NCBI GenBank assembly: GCA_018883425.1
Contig: VFQY01000011.1
Coordinates: forward strand, 1-41,790
Direction of reading: 5' to 3'
DNA length: 41,790 nucleotides
Source of the DNA: Candidatus Omnitrophota bacterium
Lineage (GTDB): Bacteria; Omnitrophota; Omnitrophia; Omnitrophales; Aquincolibacteriaceae
The translations under genes and the position numbers were made by a program. Of the stretch, positions 32,805 through 40,477 are shown piece after piece. The notes under the pieces are model-generated. The model was not told the DNA's origin and did no database searches. It saw only the letters and a list, made by a program, of their open reading frames with translations. The stretch's first letter is position 1; the number at the start of each line of letters is the position of its first letter.

Positions 32805-33515
32805 CTATTTCGATTCCAGAGTTTGAAGACACTCTTCTGCCGTTCGGAAAAGCATCGTGAAAGTGGATCCGCACCCCACGAAACTCGAGGCTGAGACCGA
32901 ACCTTCGTTGCGCCGCACCAGCCCCTTAACGAGGCAAAGGCCCAGACCGTTGCCCGATTCTTCCCCTCTTGTCGAAAAGAATGGATCGAAAAGAGCGTTC
33001 AAATGCTTGACGGGCACGCCCGGCCCCGTATCGGACACACTCAAGACAGCCATGGGCATATCCTCGCGTCCCCATTGAAGGCTTGCCCTGAGAATCAGTT
33101 TTCCGCCGCCCTTCATGGCTTGCAAGGCATTTTCCGCAAGTGCGTAAAATGCGGCTTGAAGATCCGGCGCCGCACACCGAACCCGGGGAAAATCGGGGGG
33201 CACATGCTCGATGACCTCGATAGGATCAAGACCGTGATGTACCTTCAATCTTCTGACCGCTTGCCTCCAGCACTCGCGGACATGTGCGGTGCTGCCCGCA
33301 TCGCCCGAATCATCGCAAACTCGCATCAGGCCGCCGATCTTTCGCGTAATCTCGATAGCTCGGTTCGCGAAATCGTAAATTTTCTTCAGGCTGTAGCGGG
33401 CATCAGCCAGAGCCTCATCATCGCCGCAAAAACATCCTTCACGGCTCTTGTCTAGATGAAGTTCGACCCTGAGTTTAATAGCGTAGAGAATGTTCACGAC
33501 GTTATGCTGAAGCAT
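32805..33515 (-). CDS. Small histidine kinase with intact ATPase domain and altered H-box
   Basis: A 236-residue soluble kinase-like protein with no sensor domain. The start MLQHNVVNILYAIKLRVELHL resembles a dimerisation helix, but the residue after the His is Asn rather than Glu/Asp (HNVVN). The ATPase domain is complete: N-box ALAENALQAM, G1 DTGPGVP, F-box FDPFFSTRG, G2 GNGLGLCLVKGLV. Its start overlaps the unknown 166-residue gene by 14 bases. No stop lies close upstream in its frame, yet no other start codon is available, so the short N-terminus looks genuine. It may use another protein's His, such as that of the degenerate kinase at 36217-37701. Confidence 0.85.
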   Translation of the reverse strand: MLQHNVVNILYAIKLRVELHLDKSREGCFCGDDEALADARYSLKKIYDFANRAIEITRKIGGLMRVCDDSGDAGSTAHVRECWRQAVRRLKVHHGLDPIEVIEHVPPDFPRVRCAAPDLQAAFYALAENALQAMKGGGKLILRASLQWGREDMPMAVLSVSDTGPGVPVKHLNALFDPFFSTRGEESGNGLGLCLVKGLVRRNEGSVSASSFVGCGSTFTMLFRTAEECLQTLESK

Positions 33516-34002
33516 GTCTGGTTTCCGGCGCCTCCTTTTCTTTCGAATTGGAATCCGCGATCTGAGCCTTGAAGATTGACGGGGTTCTTTTTGAATCCAG
33601 CGCGAGCTGCTCGAAAACCGAAGGACATCGCAGACCGACGCCCCGGTACACTCTCATTTGCATCTTGAACGCGGCAGAGATCCGCCCATAGGTCCGTGAT
33701 TCGGGATACCTTTCGAAGTAACGCTTGAGCCAGGTCAAGGCGCGGTCAGCCTCGCGGCTCCTGTCTTCCGCTCGGAAAAAATGGTTCTTTATGTCTTCCA
33801 GAAACGAGAGCTGGCGGATGCGGACCTCCCGCCAATCCCTGCCCGTGCCTTTTCTAGGGTGAAACAGAAGCATCATGACCATCATTTTATTGTTAAACCA
33901 CCCCTCAAGAAGGGATCTTGATTCCTGCAGAGTTAATTCCTGCCAGCCCCCTTTTTCGCCTTCTGCTTGGTCATCGAGTCCCTGATTCGTATCGAGCGTC
34001 AT
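33502..34002 (-). CDS. Unrecognised 166-residue protein in the signalling locus
   Basis: No family recognised. The protein is soluble, charged and probably helical. The N-terminus is acidic (MTLDTNQGLDDQAEGEKGG). The middle has MMVMMLLFHPRKG and WREVRIRQLSFLEDIKNHFF, then WLKRYFERYPESRTYGRIS, which looks like a helical repeat piece. The C-terminus is polar. It overlaps the small kinase gene, so the two are probably made together, and it faces the HTH-cupin regulator across a 171-base divergent region. It could be the sensory or dimerisation partner of that kinase. Confidence 0.7.
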   Translation of the reverse strand: MTLDTNQGLDDQAEGEKGGWQELTLQESRSLLEGWFNNKMMVMMLLFHPRKGTGRDWREVRIRQLSFLEDIKNHFFRAEDRSREADRALTWLKRYFERYPESRTYGRISAAFKMQMRVYRGVGLRCPSVFEQLALDSKRTPSIFKAQIADSNSKEKEAPETRHASA

Positions 34003-34046
34003 ACCTTGGGAGATACCCTAACGACACGAGACGATCAAGGGAAGCT

Positions 34047-34071
34047 GTTAAGATTATTCATGGTTAAGATT
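34047..34071. repeat. Direct repeat GTTAAGATT x2 upstream of the regulator promoter
   Basis: GTTAAGATT at 34047-34055 and 34063-34071, a period of 16 bases, directly before the -35 box of the HTH-cupin gene and within the divergent region. It could be a tandem binding site for a response regulator; no protein is assigned. Confidence 0.5.
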
Positions 34072-34079
34072 TCGTGCGT

Positions 34080-34108
34080 TTGACTAAGTCCAAAAGGGCT
34101 CTTATCCT
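34080..34108 (+). promoter_or_regulatory. Sigma-70-type promoter for the HTH-cupin regulator
   Basis: TTGACT (34080-34085) and TATCCT (34103-34108) with a 17-base spacer. Transcription would start near 34115, leaving a leader of about 59 AT-rich bases before the ATG at 34174. Confidence 0.6.
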
Positions 34109-34131
34109 TTATGTTAGGCTTAATTAATTTA

Positions 34132-34150
34132 AAGTTAGTTTAAATAACTT
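34132..34150. promoter_or_regulatory. Operator-like inverted repeat before the HTH-cupin gene
   Basis: AAGTTA (34132-34137) and TAACTT (34145-34150) form a six-base inverted repeat with a seven-base spacer, next to a TTAATTAA palindrome. It lies just downstream of the expected transcription start, a usual place for an autorepressor to bind. Confidence 0.5.
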
Positions 34151-34173
34151 AACGGGAAGGAACTCAAAACGCC

Positions 34174-34815
34174 ATGTATGACGACTTCGGTAAAGACCTT
34201 CGCGATCAGTTCAAAGGCTCGGAGCGCGTCAAGACTGCACGCTGGGACCTCGCCATAAAATCCCTCCTGAACGAAAAATCGGACTTGCCGGGTGAGCCTC
34301 TTCCAGTCAGCTGGCTTGCGAAGAGAACGAAGTTGAGCGTGCCGTATTTATCGAATGTTCTCTCCGGCAAAATTAAAGACCCGCCCTCGGAAAAGCTGAT
34401 CAAGATAGCCGAAGCCTTCTCAATCTCGTACCCCGAGCTTGCGAGCCGTGCCATGAATGAATTCGAGGGTACCTTCTTCAAAACCGGGTTCGGTCAGCGA
34501 GGGCTCATCGATTACAGCCAGCACGGATTCGTGCTCCAGTCGCTCAGCCCCCCAGGGGCGGGCGGGCGCGACTTTTTTCTGGGAATCATGACGATAAGAC
34601 CGCTGCAGGAATTGAAGAGATGGAAGTTTCAAACGTCAGCGATGATCGCTGTGTATGTCCAGCAAGGCACTCTTGATATTTCCTTCGGCTCAAAAAGGCA
34701 CCGGTTACTCGCTAACGAATCGGCTTATTTCGACGGAAGCGTTCCGCATCGATTCAAAAACGCGGATACACTGGAAGCCAAAATTTTCATCGCAACGAGA
34801 CCGCCTCTGCACTAG
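34174..34815 (+). CDS. XRE-family HTH regulator with C-terminal cupin
   Basis: A 213-residue one-component regulator. Residues about 45-95 are an XRE HTH: PVSWLAKRTKLSVPYLSNVLSGKIKDP in pieces, then SEKLIKIAEAFSISYPEL. Residues about 130-210 are a cupin (MIAVYVQQGTLDISFGSKRHRL, ESAYFDGSVPHRFKN), which usually binds a small ligand. The metal-binding pattern is reduced: SVPHRF keeps one His. It is the only plus-strand gene after 9.4 kb, divergent from the 166-residue gene and kinase, with an operator-like repeat before it. It could be the transcriptional output of a locus whose receivers have no DNA-binding domains. Ligand unknown. Confidence 0.88.
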   Translation: MYDDFGKDLRDQFKGSERVKTARWDLAIKSLLNEKSDLPGEPLPVSWLAKRTKLSVPYLSNVLSGKIKDPPSEKLIKIAEAFSISYPELASRAMNEFEGTFFKTGFGQRGLIDYSQHGFVLQSLSPPGAGGRDFFLGIMTIRPLQELKRWKFQTSAMIAVYVQQGTLDISFGSKRHRLLANESAYFDGSVPHRFKNADTLEAKIFIATRPPLH

Positions 34816-34933
34816 CTTGGAAAAGGGCCGCGAACTTCATCGGGCCAGCCGGGAGTTATCCGAAGTCCTTGCGGCCTTAAGAAAAAGCGGCGTCGGCAGC
34901 GGCCTCCGGAGGGGCGCCTGCTCCCATCGAGGT

Positions 34934-35731
34934 TTAAACTTTCACACGGGTGAGTCCATGCTCGAGACACTTCGTTCGAAGAATTTCCAGGACGCTCTCG
35001 ATTCGGAAGGGTTTGGTGAACAAAATGAACCCGCGGCTTTCGATATCCTCAACAATCGCTTGATACCCATCAGCTGAAAGCGCAACATAAACCTTAGGCT
35101 GATGGCCGGCTCGGGACTGAATTGCTGAAACCATTTCAAGTCCGCTCATGTGGGGCATTTTGATGTCAAAAAAAAGGATATCCGGTTTGAATTGCTCGTT
35201 CATGATCAAGCCCTGCTGCCCATCCCCCGCGATCTCGACATCATAGTCGCTCATCGAATCCTCGAGAAGCCAGTCCTTCAGCGCTTCACAAATTTCAGGT
35301 TCATCATCGACAATCAGAATTTTTGCCCGCGTTAGGCAGCCCGTTTCGGGCGGCTGCGCGTTCACGGCACTCCCGCACGCCGACAAGACGCTTCGGGTGA
35401 AGAAGGCCTCGTCTAGAGGTTTCTCGATGATCTTGTCGAGACGGGCATGCTGATAGCGCTCCTGATACCGTTCGTAAAAGCCGGTCACGACGATGACTTT
35501 GATGTGAGGCTGCTTTTTCCTCACTTCTTCCAGAACCTGAAAACCATCGAGCTTGGGCATATGCAGATCCAGTACAAGCAGGTCATAGGCGTAACTGCGC
35601 GACAGATCAACAGCGCGCTGAGGATCCGTAGCCTCAAGCACAAGGTACTGCAGCCTTTCCTTCAGAAGATCTTTGATGACGGCGACAATACCCGGGTCAT
35701 CATCAATGACGAGTGCTATTTTTTGCGGCAT
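34934..35731 (-). CDS. Tandem receiver (REC-REC) protein without output domain
   Basis: 265 aa. REC1 (about 3-120) has VIDDDPG, phospho-acceptor Asp in LLVLDLHMPKLDG, VIVVTGF and the switch Lys in IIEKPL. REC2 (about 135-255) has ILIVDDEPE, acceptor Asp in ILFFDIKMPHMSG, YVALSADGY and FTKPF. All key residues are intact in both. There is no DNA-binding or enzymatic domain, so it is likely a phosphorelay shuttle or acts by protein contact. The ATG at 35731 has GGAGG eight bases upstream; the gene overlaps the single-receiver gene by 29 bases. It ends facing the HTH-cupin gene. Confidence 0.9.
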   Translation of the reverse strand: MPQKIALVIDDDPGIVAVIKDLLKERLQYLVLEATDPQRAVDLSRSYAYDLLVLDLHMPKLDGFQVLEEVRKKQPHIKVIVVTGFYERYQERYQHARLDKIIEKPLDEAFFTRSVLSACGSAVNAQPPETGCLTRAKILIVDDEPEICEALKDWLLEDSMSDYDVEIAGDGQQGLIMNEQFKPDILFFDIKMPHMSGLEMVSAIQSRAGHQPKVYVALSADGYQAIVEDIESRGFILFTKPFRIESVLEILRTKCLEHGLTRVKV

Positions 35732-36119
35732 GGCGATCGCCTCCCTCGCTTACTTTTAAGAGTTCCCGCACCAGGCGGGCTAGTTGACCCGATGAAACGG
35801 GTTTTTCCAACAGTGCATCGGTCCCCCAAGGGGGCGATTGTTTTAGATGATCCTCGAGAAATCCGGAAAGCAGAACGGTTTTTACAGCGGGATCCATACT
35901 GCGGATTCGGCGGATAAAATCTGTGCCCTTTTCTTCTGTTCCGAGTTCGAGATCGACAAAGACAATGTGGGGACGATTCTGAAGGAAGAGGTCAAAACCT
36001 TGACTAGCGCTGAGAGCGCTTGAGAATCGAAATTCGAATCCGGGCATGGCTTGCGCAAGTATGTCGGCAAAACACTCGCAGATCCCCCGTTCGTCGTCGA
36101 TCAAGAGCACGCTGACCAA
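35703..36119 (-). CDS. Single-domain response regulator
   Basis: 138 aa, one receiver domain: VLLIDDERGICE, acceptor Asp in HIVFVDLELG, TVLLSGF, and Lys in LLEKPVSSG. The tail after residue 120 is polar with no output domain. The start is a TTG with GGGGAGG four bases upstream. It lies 97 bases after the degenerate kinase gene and overlaps the tandem-receiver gene, so the three are probably co-transcribed. Confidence 0.88.
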   Translation of the reverse strand: MVSVLLIDDERGICECFADILAQAMPGFEFRFSSALSASQGFDLFLQNRPHIVFVDLELGTEEKGTDFIRRIRSMDPAVKTVLLSGFLEDHLKQSPPWGTDALLEKPVSSGQLARLVRELLKVSEGGDRHAAKNSTRH

Positions 36120-36216
36120 ACAGCCTCCCCGTCAACCGTCGAATTCAATCTTAAATCAACTATAGCTTCCGAATTCTCGGGCGTCCAAATTCGCGCTATT
36201 TTTTTGATGAACAGGT

Positions 36217-37701
36217 TTACAACGGCGGGACTTCGTCTTGCGCCGCACAAGGCAGACGCAGAACGCATCGAAAGTCGGCCGGAGCGGCCGGAAAACGCTC
36301 ATAAAGAAAAGAACCCTCAAGAGCACTTTCAATAACATTCCTAACATCGGCGATTTCTGAGGGCTCCGGCGACATGAACTCAAGCGAGGATGTGTTGACG
36401 GCCGCTGAGGACTGGCGACTCGGAGGCTGCTCGCCCTGCAGGGAGGTGCATGCGAACTCAACCGTCACCGAGCCTAGTCGCTCCGGGCAAACTTTTGCAG
36501 TTAAAGAAATCCTGCGGGCAGAGTTTTCTGGGTGCACGGCAGCAGCGGCTTTGAATAATGATGCAAAAACCCCCTGGAGATCGTGACTCACGCCCCGCAG
36601 CAGAGGCAAATCACACGAGATGCCTTTCAAACAAAGTTCGGGCTGAGTCAGCGTATTTTCAAACCCCTGAAAACGGAACTCCTCCCATGCGCAGGTAATG
36701 ATCAATTTCAGCTGAACAGGCTTTTTCTCCCCTGTTCTTGATTTCACGAGATCCCGCAAGGTGTCGGTGATACCTCGGATGCGCACAGCGCCGGATGCGG
36801 CCATGAGCAGCTTGCGCCGTATGCCCAGAAACTTTTCCTCGCCGGCTTTCAGAGCATCCCTTCTTGCGGCCCCATCGGTCTCCATCTGTTTTGTGAACAG
36901 TTCCTCCAAAGAGTGAAGAGCCATTTGAACGTTCGGCAAAACGAGCGTCAGCGGATTAGTGATCTCATGAGCTATCGCGCGCCCGATCCCAGAGAGAAGT
37001 TCTCGAGGTTTTTCTTTCTGATACCGCTCGAGCCTCGCCTCCGTCTCATGAAGCCTGTCGATCAGACGTTCCTTTTCCGCGAAAATTTTTTCATGTTCTT
37101 GACCGGAGGATTCGATCTCGGCCTTCACTCCCCCTGCCTCGATGGCCCGAGAAACCAAAGCGGCCAAGCGAAGAGCGTCGGCCGCACAATCGGCGCGATC
37201 GGCAGCAGACCATCTTCGGCTCTGGCCCTCAGCACCCAACAGAACGACGGACGTTACACCTTTGTTGATAGGGCTGTGACGGCACGCAGGATCTTCCTGG
37301 CGGCTGGCAATCAGCGCCGTAAAGCCCGCTTGAATCAGCTCAGCGAGGAGAACCCCAAGCCCCTTGTCCCGCAGGCTGGAGTGCGAGCCCGGCAAACCCG
37401 GATTCAGGGACAGGAAATCACCGGGTTCGTTGCGGCTGCAGAGACTCTCCAGTAACGCGAACGGCAGCTTTGCAGGAGGGATGCGCCGAGGCGATGTTCT
37501 TGAAAATGATCCCGCGAGAAGAAAGTCATCTCCGCCCTGCCCGGCCGGCCGATAATACGCGGCGCTTCTCACTCCCCGGCTCAAGGCCAGTTCAAGAAGG
37601 CCGCGCGTGACGGTTCTGCGGAAATCCTTGGATAACAGGAGTTTTGCGGTGGGAAATCGCTGAGAAGGGCTGGGATTGAAGAATAATTTCGGTAATCTCA
37701 A
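36217..37701 (-). CDS. Histidine-kinase-like protein with intact H-box but decayed ATPase domain
   Basis: 494 aa, soluble. Residues 1-185 resemble a sensory GAF-like domain with weak similarity. A coiled coil spans about 190-230 (EHEKIFAEKERLIDRLHETEARL in part). The dimerisation domain has a good H-box, GRAIAHEITNPLTLVLPNVQ. The C-terminal part keeps only the outline of an ATPase domain: the N-box Asn is lost (SLFKAAAAV), the G1 box is replaced by FACTSLQGE, and no G2 GxGxG exists. The frame is uninterrupted and codon use looks ordinary, so this is a pseudokinase rather than a pseudogene. The start is a TTG with GAAAGG six bases upstream. It heads the receiver genes. Confidence 0.82.
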   Translation of the reverse strand: MRLPKLFFNPSPSQRFPTAKLLLSKDFRRTVTRGLLELALSRGVRSAAYYRPAGQGGDDFLLAGSFSRTSPRRIPPAKLPFALLESLCSRNEPGDFLSLNPGLPGSHSSLRDKGLGVLLAELIQAGFTALIASRQEDPACRHSPINKGVTSVVLLGAEGQSRRWSAADRADCAADALRLAALVSRAIEAGGVKAEIESSGQEHEKIFAEKERLIDRLHETEARLERYQKEKPRELLSGIGRAIAHEITNPLTLVLPNVQMALHSLEELFTKQMETDGAARRDALKAGEEKFLGIRRKLLMAASGAVRIRGITDTLRDLVKSRTGEKKPVQLKLIITCAWEEFRFQGFENTLTQPELCLKGISCDLPLLRGVSHDLQGVFASLFKAAAAVHPENSARRISLTAKVCPERLGSVTVEFACTSLQGEQPPSRQSSAAVNTSSLEFMSPEPSEIADVRNVIESALEGSFLYERFPAAPADFRCVLRLPCAAQDEVPPL

Positions 37702-37841
37702 GATGAACCTTTCTGCTCCGCCGCAGGAATCACCGGAAATTTATTCGGGATAGAACCGTTCCGCCGTCGAGCGATTCAAACCGGGGATTCGGCATGCCGG
37801 TCCAAAGCATTCACCAGACCTGCCGACCGCACTGTTTCTCC

Positions 37842-39263
37842 CTAAGAGACTGTTCCGGTGAAGGTTTCGTGAGTCAGCTTGTCCAAACGTACTTTCACGA
37901 ATGACCCGATCCTGCTTGGAGCCGCTTCAAATACAACTTTCATCTCATGGATGGTCCGCCCCACAAGCTTGCCGGGGTCTTTCGTACTCGGACTCTCAGC
38001 AAACACTTCGACCTCGCGGCCCAGCCACGCCTGCCGGTTTTCTGCTTCGATAGCCTTCTGCAGTGTGAGAAGTTCCTGATTGCGCTTTTCTTTGACATCC
38101 AGAGGCACATCATCGGCCAGCTTGGATGCGGGCGTGCCGGGTCTGACCGAGTATTTATAAATATAGGCACCGTCGAATCTCAATTCTTCGAGTGCCTGCT
38201 TGGTCGCTTCATGATCGGCCTCGGTCTCACCTGAAAACCCAGCAATAATATCCGTTGTGATGGAAACATCTGGGATCATTCCGCGCATAGCTTTGATTTT
38301 TTCACGGTATTCAGCGAATGAGTGAAGACGTTTCATGCGTTTGAGCATGCGGTCGGATCCCGATTGCAAAGGAAGATGGAATCGTCTGGATATTTTGGGA
38401 TTGCGCTCAATGACCTCATAGAGTTCGGGTGTGGCATCGTGCGGATGAGATGTCGTAAAAGAGAGCGCTTTGAGCCCATCGATTTGACAGAGTGACTCGA
38501 GGAGTTCCGGAAAAGAAACATTTCTGGCCGCAAGACCCTTTTCAGCTGTCTGAGCCCGGTCCACCGGGCTTATGCCGTTGTAGCTGTTTACGTTTTGGCC
38601 TAGGAGCGTGAGCCACTGAACTCCCTCTTGGACGAGGCGGGAGGCTTCCCGGTAAACATCCCGGGCCGGCATCGAAACCTCGCTGCCCCGGGTGATCGGC
38701 ACGATGCAGAAGGTACAGACTTTGTTGCATCCGGTCATGATCGGCAGCCATGCGTGAAACCGGCCCTCGCGGCGGATCTGATCCGTGTATTCAATGGATA
38801 TGCCTTCCTGCTTGATTTGAGCAACCTGCCTGCGCGTGCGCCTCACTTCCTCAATCAATCGCGGAAGGTCGGCCACATTGCGCGTTCCGACCATGAGATC
38901 CAGCTGCGGGAAGCGTTTGAACAATTTGTCCTTGTGCTCTTCCACCATGCACCCCATCAGACCGATGATGAGATCAGGGTTCTTTTCTTTGGCTTTACCC
39001 AGCATTCCCATTCTTCCGTAAACGCGCTCCTCTGCATGCTCACGCACCGAACAAGTGTTCATTAGGACAATATCGGCCGTCGGAACACCCGTGTCGTCCT
39101 GCCGGTCTTTGGTGAAATCTTCCTGCAAAATCTTGTACCCCTGATGCTGGAGCAGCCCTCCTGCCACTTCGCTGTCGTACATATTCATTTGGCAACCGAA
39201 GGTCTTGATGGAAACGGCCATGGACTTCTGCGGGGCAGCGAACTCTTGGTCATCGGATTTCAT
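37842..39263 (-). CDS. miaB: tRNA-2-methylthio-N6-dimethylallyladenosine synthase MiaB
   Basis: Radical-SAM methylthiotransferase that modifies A37 of tRNAs reading UNN codons. 473 aa. The N-terminal domain supplies the auxiliary cluster cysteines (KTFGCQMNMYDSE, MNTCSVREHAEERV, LMGCMVEE). The radical-SAM motif is CNKVCTFC. A TRAM domain ends the protein. AWLPIMTGCNK and RGSEVSMPARD distinguish MiaB from MtaB and RimO. The ATG at 39263 has AAGGAGG about ten bases upstream. A 7-bp hairpin (39349-39365) lies upstream. It is separated from the kinase gene by 140 bases holding nothing I recognise. Confidence 0.96.
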   Translation of the reverse strand: MKSDDQEFAAPQKSMAVSIKTFGCQMNMYDSEVAGGLLQHQGYKILQEDFTKDRQDDTGVPTADIVLMNTCSVREHAEERVYGRMGMLGKAKEKNPDLIIGLMGCMVEEHKDKLFKRFPQLDLMVGTRNVADLPRLIEEVRRTRRQVAQIKQEGISIEYTDQIRREGRFHAWLPIMTGCNKVCTFCIVPITRGSEVSMPARDVYREASRLVQEGVQWLTLLGQNVNSYNGISPVDRAQTAEKGLAARNVSFPELLESLCQIDGLKALSFTTSHPHDATPELYEVIERNPKISRRFHLPLQSGSDRMLKRMKRLHSFAEYREKIKAMRGMIPDVSITTDIIAGFSGETEADHEATKQALEELRFDGAYIYKYSVRPGTPASKLADDVPLDVKEKRNQELLTLQKAIEAENRQAWLGREVEVFAESPSTKDPGKLVGRTIHEMKVVFEAAPSRIGSFVKVRLDKLTHETFTGTVS

Positions 39264-39801
39264 ATGGATTGTCCCTCCTTTCCGGTGAAGATTCAGCGCT
39301 CGCGGCTGATGATTTTTAAAAATTGCGCTCCCTCGGCACTGAAGAGCGAATCCGCTTGGCGGATTTCATAACGGCGTCTCAGGGCTGCTGGTATCCGCGA
39401 CTTTTGAGTTCATCGAGCAGTGCGGAGAAGAGCTTTGTCAGCAGGAAGCCCCTTCAAGCTCTCGACTCTCACCCTGATTAACGTTCATATGAACTCGTTT
39501 GCAAATTTATCAAAAAGGGCTCGGTATGACAATGTCTTCGGCCGGGGCCGCTGCTCACCGCCTGCAAAACCGTCAGTTGAAGCTCACCGGGCGCTCTGAT
39601 GATCCTTACCAGCCTTTCTTTAAACGCAAGACAGCCTAAGGAATCAGAGCTAAGGCCGGCTCGACGACTTTGAGGTCTTCGAGTTCCGGATTATAACTGA
39701 AAGGCGGCGCAGCCTTAAGGAGAAAATCAGAAAAACGATATCCCGGCAGTCCTGCGGGCTTATGCGCGGGGTTGTAAGTCAGGCCCGACTTGTGAGCGAG
39801 C
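39264..39801. other. Gene-poor decayed stretch between miaB and the M50 pseudogene
   Basis: 538 bases without a complete gene. On the minus strand a 64-codon open frame (39636-39830) ends in TAG and reads like the end of a protein (NPAHKPAGLPGYRFSDFLLK, then NPELEDLKVVEPALALIP) but has no start and overlaps the M50 remnant in another frame; family not recognised. Below it another short frame contains RLVRIIRAPGELQLTVLQ. A perfect hairpin AATCCGC-TTG-GCGGATT lies at 39349-39365, 86 bases before miaB. Confidence 0.6.
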
Positions 39802-40432
39802 TCAAAACCCCATGATCGTCCGAAGGAGAGCTAAAATTAGGCCTTCCGCCCCCTTCAAAAGGGGGGCCATCACACCTGAGGCTATCATCAGGACATGCAG
39901 ACCCAGACCTAGGGCTCCGACCCTGCGAGAGGCGCCCCTTGGGCATTGGGCAAGATGCTCATGCGAACTATCGAGCCATCTAGGGGAGGAATCGGCAGAA
40001 GGTTATAAAGCTCCGAGCATAAGTTTGACACGCGCAGTCCAAGCAAAGATCAGGAATGGAAGCGACCCGCCGGCTACTGCACGCGATTGCAGCACCGCCA
40101 TAGCCATCCGGGGCGATTCCCATATTCACAGCGGCGCCTGCGATAGCCGCGCAAAACATTCCGACTCTGTTGCCGGCGAAAAAACTTATCATCGATGGGC
40201 ACTGGCCCCTTGCCCATCCGAACCTAACCGGAATGAGCATTAGGAATCCGAGGGAAACCAGATGCCGCAGTGGGTTTAGACTAAGCCGGCCCGATCGTTT
40301 GGCGGTATCGTCTCTGAAAAGCAGCGCGGCAGCTCCCTGAGCGTTTTCGTGAAGAATCATCGAATCCATCAGCGGGATGAGTAGGGCAATGAGGGCCGAG
40401 GGTTGGGCAAAGAGCAAAGCTAGAAGTCCCAC
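39802..40432 (-). pseudogene. Frameshifted site-2 (M50) protease pseudogene
   Basis: The remnant spans about 210 codons, the usual size of small Rip/SpoIVFB-type proteases, but uses three frames. Frame 1 from a GTG at 40432 has LIALLIPLMDSMILHENAQG, then DTAKRSGRLSLNPLRHL. The metal-binding HExxH reads HENAQ, so the second His is lost. Frame 2 holds the conserved LYNLLPIPPLDGS (first base 40010). Frame 3 carries the C-terminal membrane segment and ends TGA at 39802. Two frameshifts plus a lost zinc ligand argue for decay rather than sequencing error. It follows the mgtA-like gene by 45 bases. Confidence 0.8.
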
Positions 40433-40477
40433 GGTGTCTCTCCCCTCTTTAAAAATGGCGCGGCAAAAAAAACAATC

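Noticed and set aside
34816-34933. Possible bidirectional terminator between converging genes (GGCCGC and GCGGCC, CCTCCGGAGG)
   Set aside because: No T-run follows on either strand and the pairing is imperfect.
39526-39639. 37-codon plus-strand frame with AAGGG six bases upstream
   Set aside because: No recognisable product and it lies in a decayed zone; a chance frame cannot be excluded, so it is not called.
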